35,728 nucleotides of DNA. It comes from a virus. Positions within the stretch are counted from its first letter, which is position 1; the number at the start of each line of letters is the position of its first letter. A program made the position numbers and the translations under genes. Shown one piece after another: positions 1 to 7,456 of the stretch. The DNA lies in IMG/VR virus record IMGVR_UViG_3300008267_000546, positions 1-35,728 of that record. One strand, written 5' to 3'. Below the pieces are notes generated by a model that worked only from the letters and a program-made list of their open reading frames with translations, made no database searches and was not told the origin of the DNA.

Positions 1-230
1 GGAATAATGTGGCCTTTAATTGCAGGCCATACAGTTTCCATTGCTTGTATCTTAATTTCAAACGGTAAAGGATCTTTAGGACCAATGGTGCTTTGATTTG
101 TACCAACATACCAGTGTGTATTCTTTGCAGCTTCTTGCCATGCAGCCTTGTGTCCTTGGTGCGGAGGGTTAAAGCGTCCAAATATAATACCTACTGTTTC
201 GCTTGCTTCAAATAATTCTCTTAATAACAT
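1..230 (-). CDS. Nucleotidyltransferase of the cytidylyltransferase-like (HxGH) family, N-terminal part
   Basis: Only the first 76 residues are inside the window; the gene runs off the left edge. The start reads MLLRELFEASETVGIIFGRF and continues with NPPHQGHKAAW, which carries the HxGH signature (here HQGH) of nucleotidyltransferase-fold enzymes such as NMN/pantetheine adenylyltransferases and cytidylyltransferases. These transfer an NMP from an NTP to a small substrate; the substrate cannot be told from this fragment. The ATG overlaps the TGA of the upstream gene (TGATG), so the two are probably translationally coupled. It was found by translating the left edge directly. Family call is firm, specific activity is not. 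Confidence 0.8.
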   Translation of the reverse strand, partial: MLLRELFEASETVGIIFGRFNPPHQGHKAAWQEAAKNTHWYVGTNQSTIGPKDPLPFEIKIQAMETVWPAIKGHII

Positions 231-1366
231 CAGCCCGGTGTCCATCTTTTTCTTGGAACAAGTTTTACATTTCCAAACTTTTTATTCGGATCGGCATAAC
301 GTACACGCCCTTCTCCGTTTGTATCCCAAATATCTCCTTGCGGACCTTCGACTTGATCGATTACATTGTCTTTTACTTGTTGTAGTTGTTTAACAAGAGT
401 GAATATAGTTTCTAGTCCGCCTTGGTGTGTATTATTTAGTTCAACAATTTTTAGTTTTTTTGGTTCGCTAACTTTACTTGTTTTGAGCCAACTAAAAAAG
501 TGTGCTTCGCTTAAACTATCTAAGTTTTTAGCTTTAGCTGTTTGATTTACATATGTATAAATTATATTTTTTAAGTCGCCTAAGCCTGCACTAGCTGCTA
601 AGAATCCATCAACAACTCGAGAATTTGCTTTTGTAAACTTTTCAACTTGATCTAGTTTGGTTACATCTATTTTAATAGGTGAAGAATTGTACACAGGTCC
701 TAGCACTACTAAACTTGGATTGCTGCCGAATTCGCTGAAATCATTTTTCGGTTGTTGTAAACTATCATCCATTCCGAATTCAGGAAAATAAGCATGTCCT
801 ACAACCATTACTTGTGCTTTTGCAATACGTTTGCCTAGCTCGCTTTCTGCTCTAACATGATAGCAAGTTTGTGACTTAGGGTTAGGACAGAATGTATATA
901 CACCGTTCTTGAGTTCAGGCGGATTTAAAAATAGTCCGTCTGCGTACACATACCCTACAAAATCCTTTGGAGTAGCACGATCAAACAATGGATACAAACT
1001 GGCAAATTGTTTTGCAAATGCATCTCTTTGTTGCTTTTCTTCTGGAGTCTTAGGAGTACCACTCTTGTTAGCAATAAAGTCTTCTACATCTTTAGGACTT
1101 GTACTAGCAGCACCTCTGGACCATCCATTGTGTCCTGCTAAAACCAAAGGTCCGTTCTTTTCTGCTCGACCCCAATAAATCTGCGGATTACCGTCCCACT
1201 TCATGCGTATTGATTTAGAGCCTGAGTCTGAAGCTAATTCACGCAAATGTGTTATTGCCTCTAATGCACCTTCTGTACCATGTAAAAATACAAGATCTTC
1301 TAAGTGATTAAATGCTCTGCCAACCTTTGCTGCTTCCGTTACAGTTCTAAATTCTAAAAATCGCAT
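230..1366 (-). CDS. DUF6267-like conserved phage protein with a KWDG motif
   Basis: A 378-residue protein resembling conserved proteins of T4-like marine phages that I associate with DUF6267 (from memory, not searched). Residues 53-66 read IRMKWDGNPQIYWG, followed by GPLVLAGHNGWSRG. The K-x-D-G tetrad at 56-59 is reminiscent of motif I of covalent nucleotidyltransferases (ATP-dependent ligases and capping enzymes), where the lysine is adenylated; I do not see a convincing motif IV or V, so ligase activity is only a hypothesis. A second aromatic stretch, FVGYVYADGLF, lies near the middle. It overlaps its neighbours by one base on each side and precedes an HxGH nucleotidyltransferase, so the two may act in the same nucleotidyl-transfer process. 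Confidence 0.7.
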   Translation of the reverse strand: MRFLEFRTVTEAAKVGRAFNHLEDLVFLHGTEGALEAITHLRELASDSGSKSIRMKWDGNPQIYWGRAEKNGPLVLAGHNGWSRGAASTSPKDVEDFIANKSGTPKTPEEKQQRDAFAKQFASLYPLFDRATPKDFVGYVYADGLFLNPPELKNGVYTFCPNPKSQTCYHVRAESELGKRIAKAQVMVVGHAYFPEFGMDDSLQQPKNDFSEFGSNPSLVVLGPVYNSSPIKIDVTKLDQVEKFTKANSRVVDGFLAASAGLGDLKNIIYTYVNQTAKAKNLDSLSEAHFFSWLKTSKVSEPKKLKIVELNNTHQGGLETIFTLVKQLQQVKDNVIDQVEGPQGDIWDTNGEGRVRYADPNKKFGNVKLVPRKRWTPG

Positions 1367-1701
1367 TAATACATTCCTTTTCGAAAGTTTTCCATTTCGT
1401 CATTTAGGATTCTATTAATACATTCCATTTTTTCGTTATCTTGCATTAGTTCTTCAGGACGTTTTTTGATATTAAACTTCTGAATATAGTTTACAATGGC
1501 TTTTTCGACCACAGGAAGCATTTCTTTTTTGCTGTATTTTCCGCCATTTTTTACAGTTTCTTGAACCTTTAACAATGCAGGATACAAATTGCTTCTATAA
1601 AATCCCTGATCATTTTTCATGTAGATGCACAAGTCTTCTACCATGTCCCACGGTAGTGACTCGTTTACACTTACATCAGAAAAGTCGTTTATTTTTACCA
1701 T
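1366..1701 (-). CDS. Conserved hypothetical protein, 111 aa
   Basis: Not recognised. The protein is soluble-looking, Lys/Glu/Asn-rich and predicted largely helical, with no cysteine pair, membrane segment or nucleotide-binding motif. The N-terminus (MVKINDFSDVSVNESLPWDM) is followed by a helix-rich stretch containing KVQETVKNGGKYSKKEM. Its TAA overlaps the ATG of the DUF6267-like gene (TAATG), so the two are probably co-translated. The homing endonuclease gene ends two bases upstream. Confidence 0.6.
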   Translation of the reverse strand: MVKINDFSDVSVNESLPWDMVEDLCIYMKNDQGFYRSNLYPALLKVQETVKNGGKYSKKEMLPVVEKAIVNYIQKFNIKKRPEELMQDNEKMECINRILNDEMENFRKGMY

Positions 1702-1702
1702 T

Positions 1703-2317
1703 TTATACTGACTCCTTATAGGTGCTTAATTGTTCTACAAGGAAACCTTTATGTTTACCTCTACTAATATATTTACCCATGCTTCTCTTCCAGTGTAATG
1801 TATTGTAGTTCCAGTCTTTGTTTTTGCATAATTCTTTAAATTCTAATCCATTTACAGTATATTTTTCACCGGTGTCGGTAGTAATACAATATATATACTG
1901 TTTACTACGCATACGAGAACTTTTAGAACCGCCTTTAGCGTGCCACAATTTATCTTTACCTGTAAAATTTTTAGCATATCGCTGACCTGCTTTGCGTTGG
2001 TGTTCAATAAAGGCATCGTAGTCATATTCTTTTAAACCGTGTAAATAATGTTTTCCGCCGTATGCATTATTATATGACATAGGATCTTTGACTACATTTT
2101 CGTTTACTATTTCTTTTTCTAAATTCCATAATGCATCTGCACTATCTGCTGTTGCAATAATTTCTTTAGTAAAGTTTTCTACACCATATTTTTTGATAGC
2201 ATTTTTAATACCTATACCACTACCCATATAAGAATCATTTACATTTTTAGTAGCATGTCTACCAATGTAATACTTTTCATTTATTTGATTAGTGATTTTA
2301 TAGATAATATAATACAT
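1703..2317 (-). CDS. GIY-YIG family homing endonuclease
   Basis: A 204-residue protein. The N-terminus MYYIIYKITNQINEKYYIGR matches a GIY-YIG nuclease core (YII and YIG strands, then an arginine), with a probable catalytic glutamate in the helix around WNLEKEIVNE. The C-terminal half is basic and ends with a helix-turn-helix-like stretch (NGLEFKELCKNKDWNYNTLH) of the kind that gives DNA specificity in Seg-like phage endonucleases. The frame is open upstream to 2389, but that part lies inside the preceding gene; the ATG at 2317 begins the nuclease fold and lies one base after the upstream TAA, so I chose it. It is a free-standing mobile gene slotted between two conserved phage genes without disrupting either. 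Confidence 0.82.
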   Translation of the reverse strand: MYYIIYKITNQINEKYYIGRHATKNVNDSYMGSGIGIKNAIKKYGVENFTKEIIATADSADALWNLEKEIVNENVVKDPMSYNNAYGGKHYLHGLKEYDYDAFIEHQRKAGQRYAKNFTGKDKLWHAKGGSKSSRMRSKQYIYCITTDTGEKYTVNGLEFKELCKNKDWNYNTLHWKRSMGKYISRGKHKGFLVEQLSTYKESV

Positions 2318-2318
2318 G

Positions 2319-2882
2319 TTACCAGGCCCTGCAACTCCAATAACGAGCCTTTGTTCTAGGTCCCGGATTATCGCAGTTGTGTCTTGCACGGAAACTGCGT
2401 CGACGTGCAGGATTTGACTTTTTAATCTTCATGTTAGGGTCGCCAAAGTTTACTTTGACTGTATTTCCACTGGGATTTTTTACATACACTTTGAACTTTT
2501 TAACATCACCACGCATAGGCTTACCTAGTGGAACTTTGCGCCCTTGATATTCTGCTTCATCTAATTCTTCGTCTTCGTTATACCACATAACTCCGTATTC
2601 TTCAAAGAAGTCATCACCGTCGTATGTTTCTTCAGAGACAACTTCGTCTAAATCTGAACTAATTTCGATATCAAAATCTTTAAATCCTTGTTCGAACATG
2701 TAGTTTGCTAAACGGTTAGCGTACTCGTCTGACTCGTCCTCGCTTAGTTGACGAGGAAGTTTTATTTCATATACAGTAGCACCTTGTGCAGTTTCGTATA
2801 TGTGCTGGTTTGAAAAAACACTCTCGTCTAGTGGTTTAACAGATGTTTGTTTTTCCATTACAATTCTTACAAAGTGTGTCAT
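2319..2882 (-). CDS. Conserved phage protein with SFRARHNC...RYWSC tail
   Basis: A 187-residue protein with two parts. The first two thirds is very acidic (runs such as SEDESDEYANR and YNEDEELDEAEY). The basic C-terminal module of about 65 residues runs from KKFKVYVKNPSG through VNFGDPNMKIKKSNPARR to RSFRARHNCDNPGP and RYWSCRAW. I recall this tail module at the ends of several unrelated phage proteins, including some capsid-maturation proteins; its role is unknown to me. Two conserved cysteines lie in it. The start is fixed by GAGG five bases upstream of the first ATG; a second ATG eight codons later is less well placed. The homing endonuclease follows after one base, yet the conserved C-terminus is intact. 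Confidence 0.68.
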   Translation of the reverse strand: MTHFVRIVMEKQTSVKPLDESVFSNQHIYETAQGATVYEIKLPRQLSEDESDEYANRLANYMFEQGFKDFDIEISSDLDEVVSEETYDGDDFFEEYGVMWYNEDEELDEAEYQGRKVPLGKPMRGDVKKFKVYVKNPSGNTVKVNFGDPNMKIKKSNPARRRSFRARHNCDNPGPRTKARYWSCRAW

Positions 2883-2889
2883 AGTTACC

Positions 2890-3237
2890 TCAATGATTTA
2901 ATAAAATGCTGTTTATAGTACCGTCTGTGTACGCTACCTGTGCTCTAACCCATACATAGTTTCCTGTAAAGTTATAAAGAAAACTACCGGTACTACCTGT
3001 ACCTGTGTGTTGTGTTACTGAAAGAGAAAACCAATCACTTGCAGAAGGATTGGTTGCTAATGTTGCTTGTATAATTACTGAACCAGTAAATCCTGTAAGA
3101 TTGTACTGTACAGTATGAAACCCGTCTGTGCGGCTATAATAACCATCACCTTTATAGGCAATGCCAGTGATAGTCTGGTTTGAACTATCACCCGGATGTG
3201 TGTTTTGTGGTAAAATTGTTTCGCTATATGTTGACAT
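2890..3237 (-). CDS. Probable beta-rich virion or decoration protein, 115 aa
   Basis: A Ser/Thr/Gly/Asn-rich protein with no charged helices and alternating hydrophobic residues (GSVIIQATLATNPS, YVWVRAQVAYTDGT), typical of a beta-sandwich virion surface or fibre-associated protein. No specific family is recognised. There is no Shine-Dalgarno before the ATG; instead a late-promoter-like octamer ends exactly five bases upstream, suggesting late and possibly leaderless expression, which fits a structural role. Function remains inference. Confidence 0.6.
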   Translation of the reverse strand: MSTYSETILPQNTHPGDSSNQTITGIAYKGDGYYSRTDGFHTVQYNLTGFTGSVIIQATLATNPSASDWFSLSVTQHTGTGSTGSFLYNFTGNYVWVRAQVAYTDGTINSILLNH

Positions 3238-3250
3238 ATAATTATTTATC
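3238..3250 (-). promoter_or_regulatory. Late-promoter-like element GATAAATA directly before an ATG
   Basis: Minus strand reads GATAAATAATTAT and then ATG. GATAAATA resembles the T4 late -10 element TATAAATA. It lies between the TAA of the upstream gene and the ATG of the 115-aa gene, with no ribosome binding site in between. With T4-like spacing, transcription would begin at or within a base or two of the start codon. Confidence 0.5.
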
Positions 3251-3252
3251 TA

Positions 3253-3909
3253 TTAAACAACACATACTAACTTATCAATTCTGCGTATCGCCTGACCTAA
3301 CATTAGTTCTAACAATAACATGACTTTTTCGTCCTTAACATATATGTATTGACCGTTTGTCGATATATTATTTTCTATATTATAAAGCAAAATTGAGCCT
3401 GCTCGTACCTTATCTGGATTTTTTTCTATCCATATAGACACCTCGGGTTTTATTATTTTTCTATTAAATGTAACTTTATAAAGAAATTCAGGAGGATGTT
3501 TTACAATTATAATATTTTGTTCAGTTTCTAACAGTAATTTCATAGATTTCTTAGGTTCCCAAAATTCTGTAACTGAATTTATTTTCTTGGCAATCTTGAG
3601 CAAAACTGTTTTATCATTTGAAAAGATTGATAATGTATTATACTCGCATCTTATTAAATAATTTTTTTCGTTTTTTAAAATTTTATAAATTGATGACGCA
3701 TCTAATAAATCTTCTGGCAATATACGTATATCATGTTTCCATCTAGATATTATAGGATTGGAAACTAAAGAATCTAATTTTGATTTAGCATAAGACAGCT
3801 TACCGCTTCTTTGCAACTCGGTACGGAAAATACCTGCAAGTGGTGTTGTAACACACAACTTATACAAGTATTTTCCATAATGTAGTTTGTTAGTCTCAAA
3901 CAGTTTCAA
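3253..3909 (-). CDS. Conserved hypothetical protein, 218 aa
   Basis: Not recognised. A basic, Lys/Ile/Leu-rich soluble protein without cysteine clusters, membrane segments or nucleotide-binding loops. The N-terminal third (HYGKYLYKLCVTTPLAGIFR) and the phrase ISRWKHDIRILPED look alpha/beta. Its start overlaps the clpA end by 14 bases, so it is probably translated from the clpA message. It is more A+T-rich in codon use than clpA. A link to the Clp system is possible only from position. Confidence 0.55.
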   Translation of the reverse strand: MKLFETNKLHYGKYLYKLCVTTPLAGIFRTELQRSGKLSYAKSKLDSLVSNPIISRWKHDIRILPEDLLDASSIYKILKNEKNYLIRCEYNTLSIFSNDKTVLLKIAKKINSVTEFWEPKKSMKLLLETEQNIIIVKHPPEFLYKVTFNRKIIKPEVSIWIEKNPDKVRAGSILLYNIENNISTNGQYIYVKDEKVMLLLELMLGQAIRRIDKLVCVV

Positions 3910-6142
3910 CGGTTTTTTGTTCTTCCTTTAAGACAATCTCATTGTCTACTACGTCTATATTTATTTTGCCACCATTCTTCAATGATCCAAATAACATAAG
4001 ACGTGAAAGCGGACGTTTAATATCCTTGTCAATAACACGTTGCAACGGTCTAGCACCCATCTTAGGATCAAACCCTTTGTCTACAAGATAATCCAATGCC
4101 TCGTCGGTTACTGTAATTTTGATATTTTTTTCCGTAACTTGTGCTTTAAGATCAGTAAGGAACTTGCCAACAATTTTAAGCATAACAGGTTTACCAAGTT
4201 TCGAGAAGGTGATTGCAGCATCAAGTCTATTTCTAAATTCAGGACTGAAGAATTTTTTAAGTTCTTTATCTTCATAATCCTTTTCTAGAGTATCACCAAA
4301 TCCAATGCTATTCTTTTCTGCTTCTTTAGCACCAAGATTTGTTGTAAGAATTAAAATACAGTTACGTGCATCTGCTTCTTTACCGTTGGATCCTGTAATT
4401 TTGCCATTGTCCATCAATTGAAGCAACACTGCACTTACGTCAGGGTGTGCTTTTTCAATTTCATCCAACAACAATACACAGTTTGGATTTTCTTGCAGCT
4501 TAACAATCAGCTGGCCTGCGTTATCTTCAAAGCCAACATATCCCGGAGGAGCACCAATTAGTTTTGCAACACTGTGCTTTTCTTGGTATTCACTCATGTC
4601 AAATCTTACAAGCTGAACTCCAAGGTGCTTTGCAAGTTGTCGTGCAGTTTCAGTTTTACCAGTACCCGTAGGACCCATAAACACAAAACTACCAATCGGC
4701 TTGTTTTCGTCTTTTAGACCTGCTTGTGCTACTAGAATTTTATCAACAATTGTTTCCAGTGCTTTGTCTTGACCGTACACACTTCCTTTTAAGTTAGTTT
4801 CTAGGCTAGCCAAATTGTCCGTTTCACGTTCTGCAACTTGCTCTTCAGGAATTTTTACAATCTTAGCAAGTTCACGTTGAATGTTTTCTGGTTTTACAAC
4901 CAAGTTTTCATGCAAGTTCAGCACTTTGAATCGCGAACATGCTACATCGATCAAATCAATAGCTTTATCAGGCAGCTTTTTATCTGCTTGATACTTTACA
5001 CTTAGTTTAACCGCAGTGTCGATTGCTTCGTCTGTGATTGTTACATTATGAAAATCTTCATAATACTTTTTAATACCGTGCAAAATTTCTACAGTTGTTT
5101 CTGGTGACGGTTCGTCAACTACAACACGCTGGAATCTGCGCATTAATGCACGATCTTTTTCAAAGTACTTGCGATATTCTTCCCAAGTGGTAGATGCAAC
5201 TACTTTAATGTTACCCTTTGACAATGCAGGTTTAAGCATATTAGCAAGATCGTTTGCACTGTTGTTTCCACCGGCGCCAGCACCACTAATCATGTGAGCT
5301 TCGTCGATAAACATGATAGTCTTTCCTTTGTTTTGCAGTGCGGAAAGAACAAGTTTAAAACGCTCTTCGAAGTCTCCTCGATATTTTGAACCAGCAAGCA
5401 TACTTCCGATGTCAAGTGAGTACACGCTGTATTCTTTTAAAAATTCAGGAACCTGATCGTTTACAATTCTCCAAGCAAGTCCTTCTGCAATAGCAGTTTT
5501 ACCAACGCCTGGATCGCCTACCATGAGTACATTTGACTTTGTACGTCTGCCCAACGCAAGAGCAACTTGTTCAATTTCGTCATGACGCCCAATTACTGGA
5601 TCAATTTTTCCTTGTTTAACATCGGAATTGAGATCTGTAGTAAATGCACGTAATGCCTTGTTTGCAATACCCACGTTTTCGGGCTGTTGTTCTTCAACTT
5701 CTTGTTCTTCAAGTTCGACATTGACATAAGAAACAAACTTGTCTTTGTTAATGTTAGCTTGTTGAGTAATAAAAAATGCGTAACTTCTCTTTTCAGAAAG
5801 TATGCTAATAAACACGTCAACTGTTTCGATTGTAGTTTTTCCAGCAAACAGGCATTGTGCAAATGCTCTATTAAGCACACGTTCTACAGTAGAAGTTTTC
5901 TTTGGTTTATATTTTTGCGATGTAGTTTTAATGTCATCGCACTTGGTTTTCAAGTAAGTTTCTAAGTTTTTCTTTACATATTCAGGATCTGCGCCAAACC
6001 CGGTAATTACAGTTGAAAATTGTTCTTCACACAGCATTGCAAACAACAAGTGTTCAAGGGTAACATATTCGTGTTGCAATTTCCTTGCATCATTAACTGC
6101 TTTATCAAAAACCAGCTGTAACTCTGGACTAGGTTCTACCAT
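3896..6142 (-). CDS. clpA: ClpA-type AAA+ unfoldase, ATP-binding subunit of Clp protease
   Basis: A full-length 748-residue two-ring AAA+ unfoldase. In order: Clp N-domain (about 5-140, with the repeat-like YVTLEHLLFAML), a short linker, D1 with Walker A GDPGVGKT (209-216) and Walker B IMFIDEA (276-282), then D2 with Walker A GPTGTGKT (490-497), Walker B VLLLDEIEK (556-564) and the pore loop GYVG (534-537). Only a short segment separates D1 and D2, so there is no ClpB-type middle domain. The tripeptide IGF at 613-615 sits where ClpA/ClpX carry the loop that docks into ClpP, so the protein should partner with a ClpP; one is encoded at 34942-35559. It would unfold tagged substrates and thread them into ClpP. 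The start is set by AAGGA a few bases upstream and by alignment to the ClpA N-terminus. It overlaps the deformylase gene by 14 bases. Confidence 0.95.
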   Translation of the reverse strand: MVEPSPELQLVFDKAVNDARKLQHEYVTLEHLLFAMLCEEQFSTVITGFGADPEYVKKNLETYLKTKCDDIKTTSQKYKPKKTSTVERVLNRAFAQCLFAGKTTIETVDVFISILSEKRSYAFFITQQANINKDKFVSYVNVELEEQEVEEQQPENVGIANKALRAFTTDLNSDVKQGKIDPVIGRHDEIEQVALALGRRTKSNVLMVGDPGVGKTAIAEGLAWRIVNDQVPEFLKEYSVYSLDIGSMLAGSKYRGDFEERFKLVLSALQNKGKTIMFIDEAHMISGAGAGGNNSANDLANMLKPALSKGNIKVVASTTWEEYRKYFEKDRALMRRFQRVVVDEPSPETTVEILHGIKKYYEDFHNVTITDEAIDTAVKLSVKYQADKKLPDKAIDLIDVACSRFKVLNLHENLVVKPENIQRELAKIVKIPEEQVAERETDNLASLETNLKGSVYGQDKALETIVDKILVAQAGLKDENKPIGSFVFMGPTGTGKTETARQLAKHLGVQLVRFDMSEYQEKHSVAKLIGAPPGYVGFEDNAGQLIVKLQENPNCVLLLDEIEKAHPDVSAVLLQLMDNGKITGSNGKEADARNCILILTTNLGAKEAEKNSIGFGDTLEKDYEDKELKKFFSPEFRNRLDAAITFSKLGKPVMLKIVGKFLTDLKAQVTEKNIKITVTDEALDYLVDKGFDPKMGARPLQRVIDKDIKRPLSRLMLFGSLKNGGKINIDVVDNEIVLKEEQKTVETV

Positions 6143-6653
6143 TTTTTTTCCTTTTTTCTATTTTCTTTTCAGCTAATTTTAACTTTAACTTACTTACTCT
6201 ATCGATAAACTGTATTCCGTGTAGATGATCGTATTCATGCAAAAATATTCTAGCATCAATATCATCGAACTTTGTATCTACATGTATAACATTTTTAAAG
6301 TCATCTGTCAATGTATCAAATTCTACAATACAACTAATAGGACGTCTAACTTTTAACATTAATCCAGGGTGGCTTAAACACCCTTCAATTCCTTCTTCAA
6401 TTTCTTTGCTAATTCCTGTAACAACAGGATTTATTACTACCAACGGTGATCCGTATGTTTTGTTTAACACAGGTTTCATTACAAATATTTGTGCATTTAA
6501 CCCAACTTGATTAGCAGAAATACCTATACCACCTTCTTTATTCATAACATCTATCATGTCAAGTGCAAACGGAGCAGGATGTAATGACTCATAGTCGAAC
6601 TTTTTAACTTGAGTTTCAAGCATTACATTAGGTGATTTTACTAATTGCATCAT
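6129..6653 (-). CDS. def: Peptide deformylase
   Basis: A 174-residue enzyme that removes the formyl group from the N-terminal Met of new proteins. All three family motifs are visible: GIGISANQ (42-49, motif 1), EGCLS (90-94, motif 2 with the metal-ligand Cys92) and HEYDH (139-143, the HExxH metal site with catalytic Glu140). The C-terminal tail is lysine-rich and ends shortly after the last helix, as in phage and organelle-type enzymes. Marine phages are known to carry short functional deformylases. It overlaps dnaJ upstream by 26 bases and clpA downstream by 14, forming a three-gene protein-maturation operon. Two adjacent Met codons make the start uncertain by one residue. Confidence 0.93.
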   Translation of the reverse strand: MMQLVKSPNVMLETQVKKFDYESLHPAPFALDMIDVMNKEGGIGISANQVGLNAQIFVMKPVLNKTYGSPLVVINPVVTGISKEIEEGIEGCLSHPGLMLKVRRPISCIVEFDTLTDDFKNVIHVDTKFDDIDARIFLHEYDHLHGIQFIDRVSKLKLKLAEKKIEKRKKNGRT

Positions 6654-7413
6654 TTAATTCTTTTACCTTTTCTAATATTTTTACATCATTTATTTTTGGT
6701 ACGAAACCTTTAATAGTTACATATAAATTGCCTGTAGTATTACTTTTATTATCTATTAAACCGTGACCTGAAATACTCAACGTTGTTCCAGGTTGAGTTC
6801 CTTTAACTATATTAACACTTAAATTATTTCCTGTCAACGTTTTAACTTCGATTTTAGTTCCTAACATCAAGTCAAACACATTAACTTTCTGTGTAATATA
6901 TAAATGTTTGCCATCTCTATCAAATGTAAGATGCTTTGATATCTTTACAATTACAATAAGGTCTCCTCTAGGAAGTTGAGATATTTTGTTATCTCCAAGA
7001 CCTTTAAATCTAATACCTTCGCCGTTTTCTACCCCGGCATGAATTCTTATAGTAGCAGTTGTACTTTGTCCGTTGAACAATCCGTAGTTTAATATTAAAT
7101 CTTTTCCGGTTAATACGTCTTCTAACGTAATTGTTACTGCTAATTTTATATCTTTATTTTTAGAAAATGCTCCGAAGCTGTTGAATACATCTTCGAAATT
7201 TGTAAATTTAAAGTCAAATGATGATGTTGGAGTATCGTACTGCGATCGTTTCGCAGGATCTTTTAATGTTTCATATGCTTCGTTTATTTCGGCAAATTTT
7301 ACAGAATCACCACCACGGTCTGGATGATGTTCCATTGCAAGTTTACGATATGCTTTTTTTATGTCTTCTTGTGAAGATTGTCTAGTGACACCTAGAATAG
7401 AATAATAGTCCAT
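6628..7413 (-). CDS. dnaJ: DnaJ/CbpA-type Hsp40 co-chaperone without zinc domain
   Basis: A 261-residue J-protein. The J-domain occupies about residues 1-62 (starts MDYYSILGV) with the HPD tripeptide at 30-32 that triggers DnaK ATP hydrolysis. A short Phe-rich linker (SFDFKFTNFEDVFNSFG) replaces a Gly/Phe region, and two beta-sandwich substrate-binding domains follow (LAVTITLEDVLTGK; GIRFKGLGDN; RGDLIVIVKI). The Cys-rich zinc domain is missing, so it is a class B (CbpA-like) Hsp40. It would recruit the host DnaK, as no hsp70 is seen here. It has no Shine-Dalgarno: the ATG lies in the 3' arm of a perfect hairpin, five bases after a promoter-like octamer. It heads the dnaJ-def-clpA run. Confidence 0.93.
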   Translation of the reverse strand: MDYYSILGVTRQSSQEDIKKAYRKLAMEHHPDRGGDSVKFAEINEAYETLKDPAKRSQYDTPTSSFDFKFTNFEDVFNSFGAFSKNKDIKLAVTITLEDVLTGKDLILNYGLFNGQSTTATIRIHAGVENGEGIRFKGLGDNKISQLPRGDLIVIVKISKHLTFDRDGKHLYITQKVNVFDLMLGTKIEVKTLTGNNLSVNIVKGTQPGTTLSISGHGLIDNKSNTTGNLYVTIKGFVPKINDVKILEKVKELNDAISKIT

Positions 7414-7440
7414 ACTTTTACTTATCGTATGGACTATTAT
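7402..7440 (-). promoter_or_regulatory. Perfect 14-bp hairpin over the dnaJ start with GATAAGTA in its loop
   Basis: On the minus strand the arm ATAATAGTCCATAC (7440-7427) pairs without mismatch with GTATGGACTATTAT (7415-7402); the 11-nt loop is GATAAGTAAAA. The 3' arm holds the dnaJ ATG (7413-7411) and its next codons. Only 4 of 14 pairs are G-C. The loop carries GATAAGTA, a variant of the T4 late -10 element, ending five bases before the ATG. A long read-through transcript would bury the start codon, while a transcript begun at the octamer would lack the 5' arm. Alternatives are an RNA-thermometer-like control or a protein-binding dyad. Confidence 0.6.
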
Positions 7441-7456
7441 AAGAAATTACTATTGA

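Noticed and set aside
2318-2389. Upstream extension of the GIY-YIG endonuclease into the 187-aa gene
   Set aside because: Those codons overlap conserved coding sequence of the upstream gene, and the nuclease fold begins exactly at the ATG at 2317.
3896-6142. ClpA-like protein as a ClpB disaggregase
   Set aside because: The D1-D2 junction is too short for a ClpB middle coiled coil, and an IGF docking tripeptide for ClpP is present.
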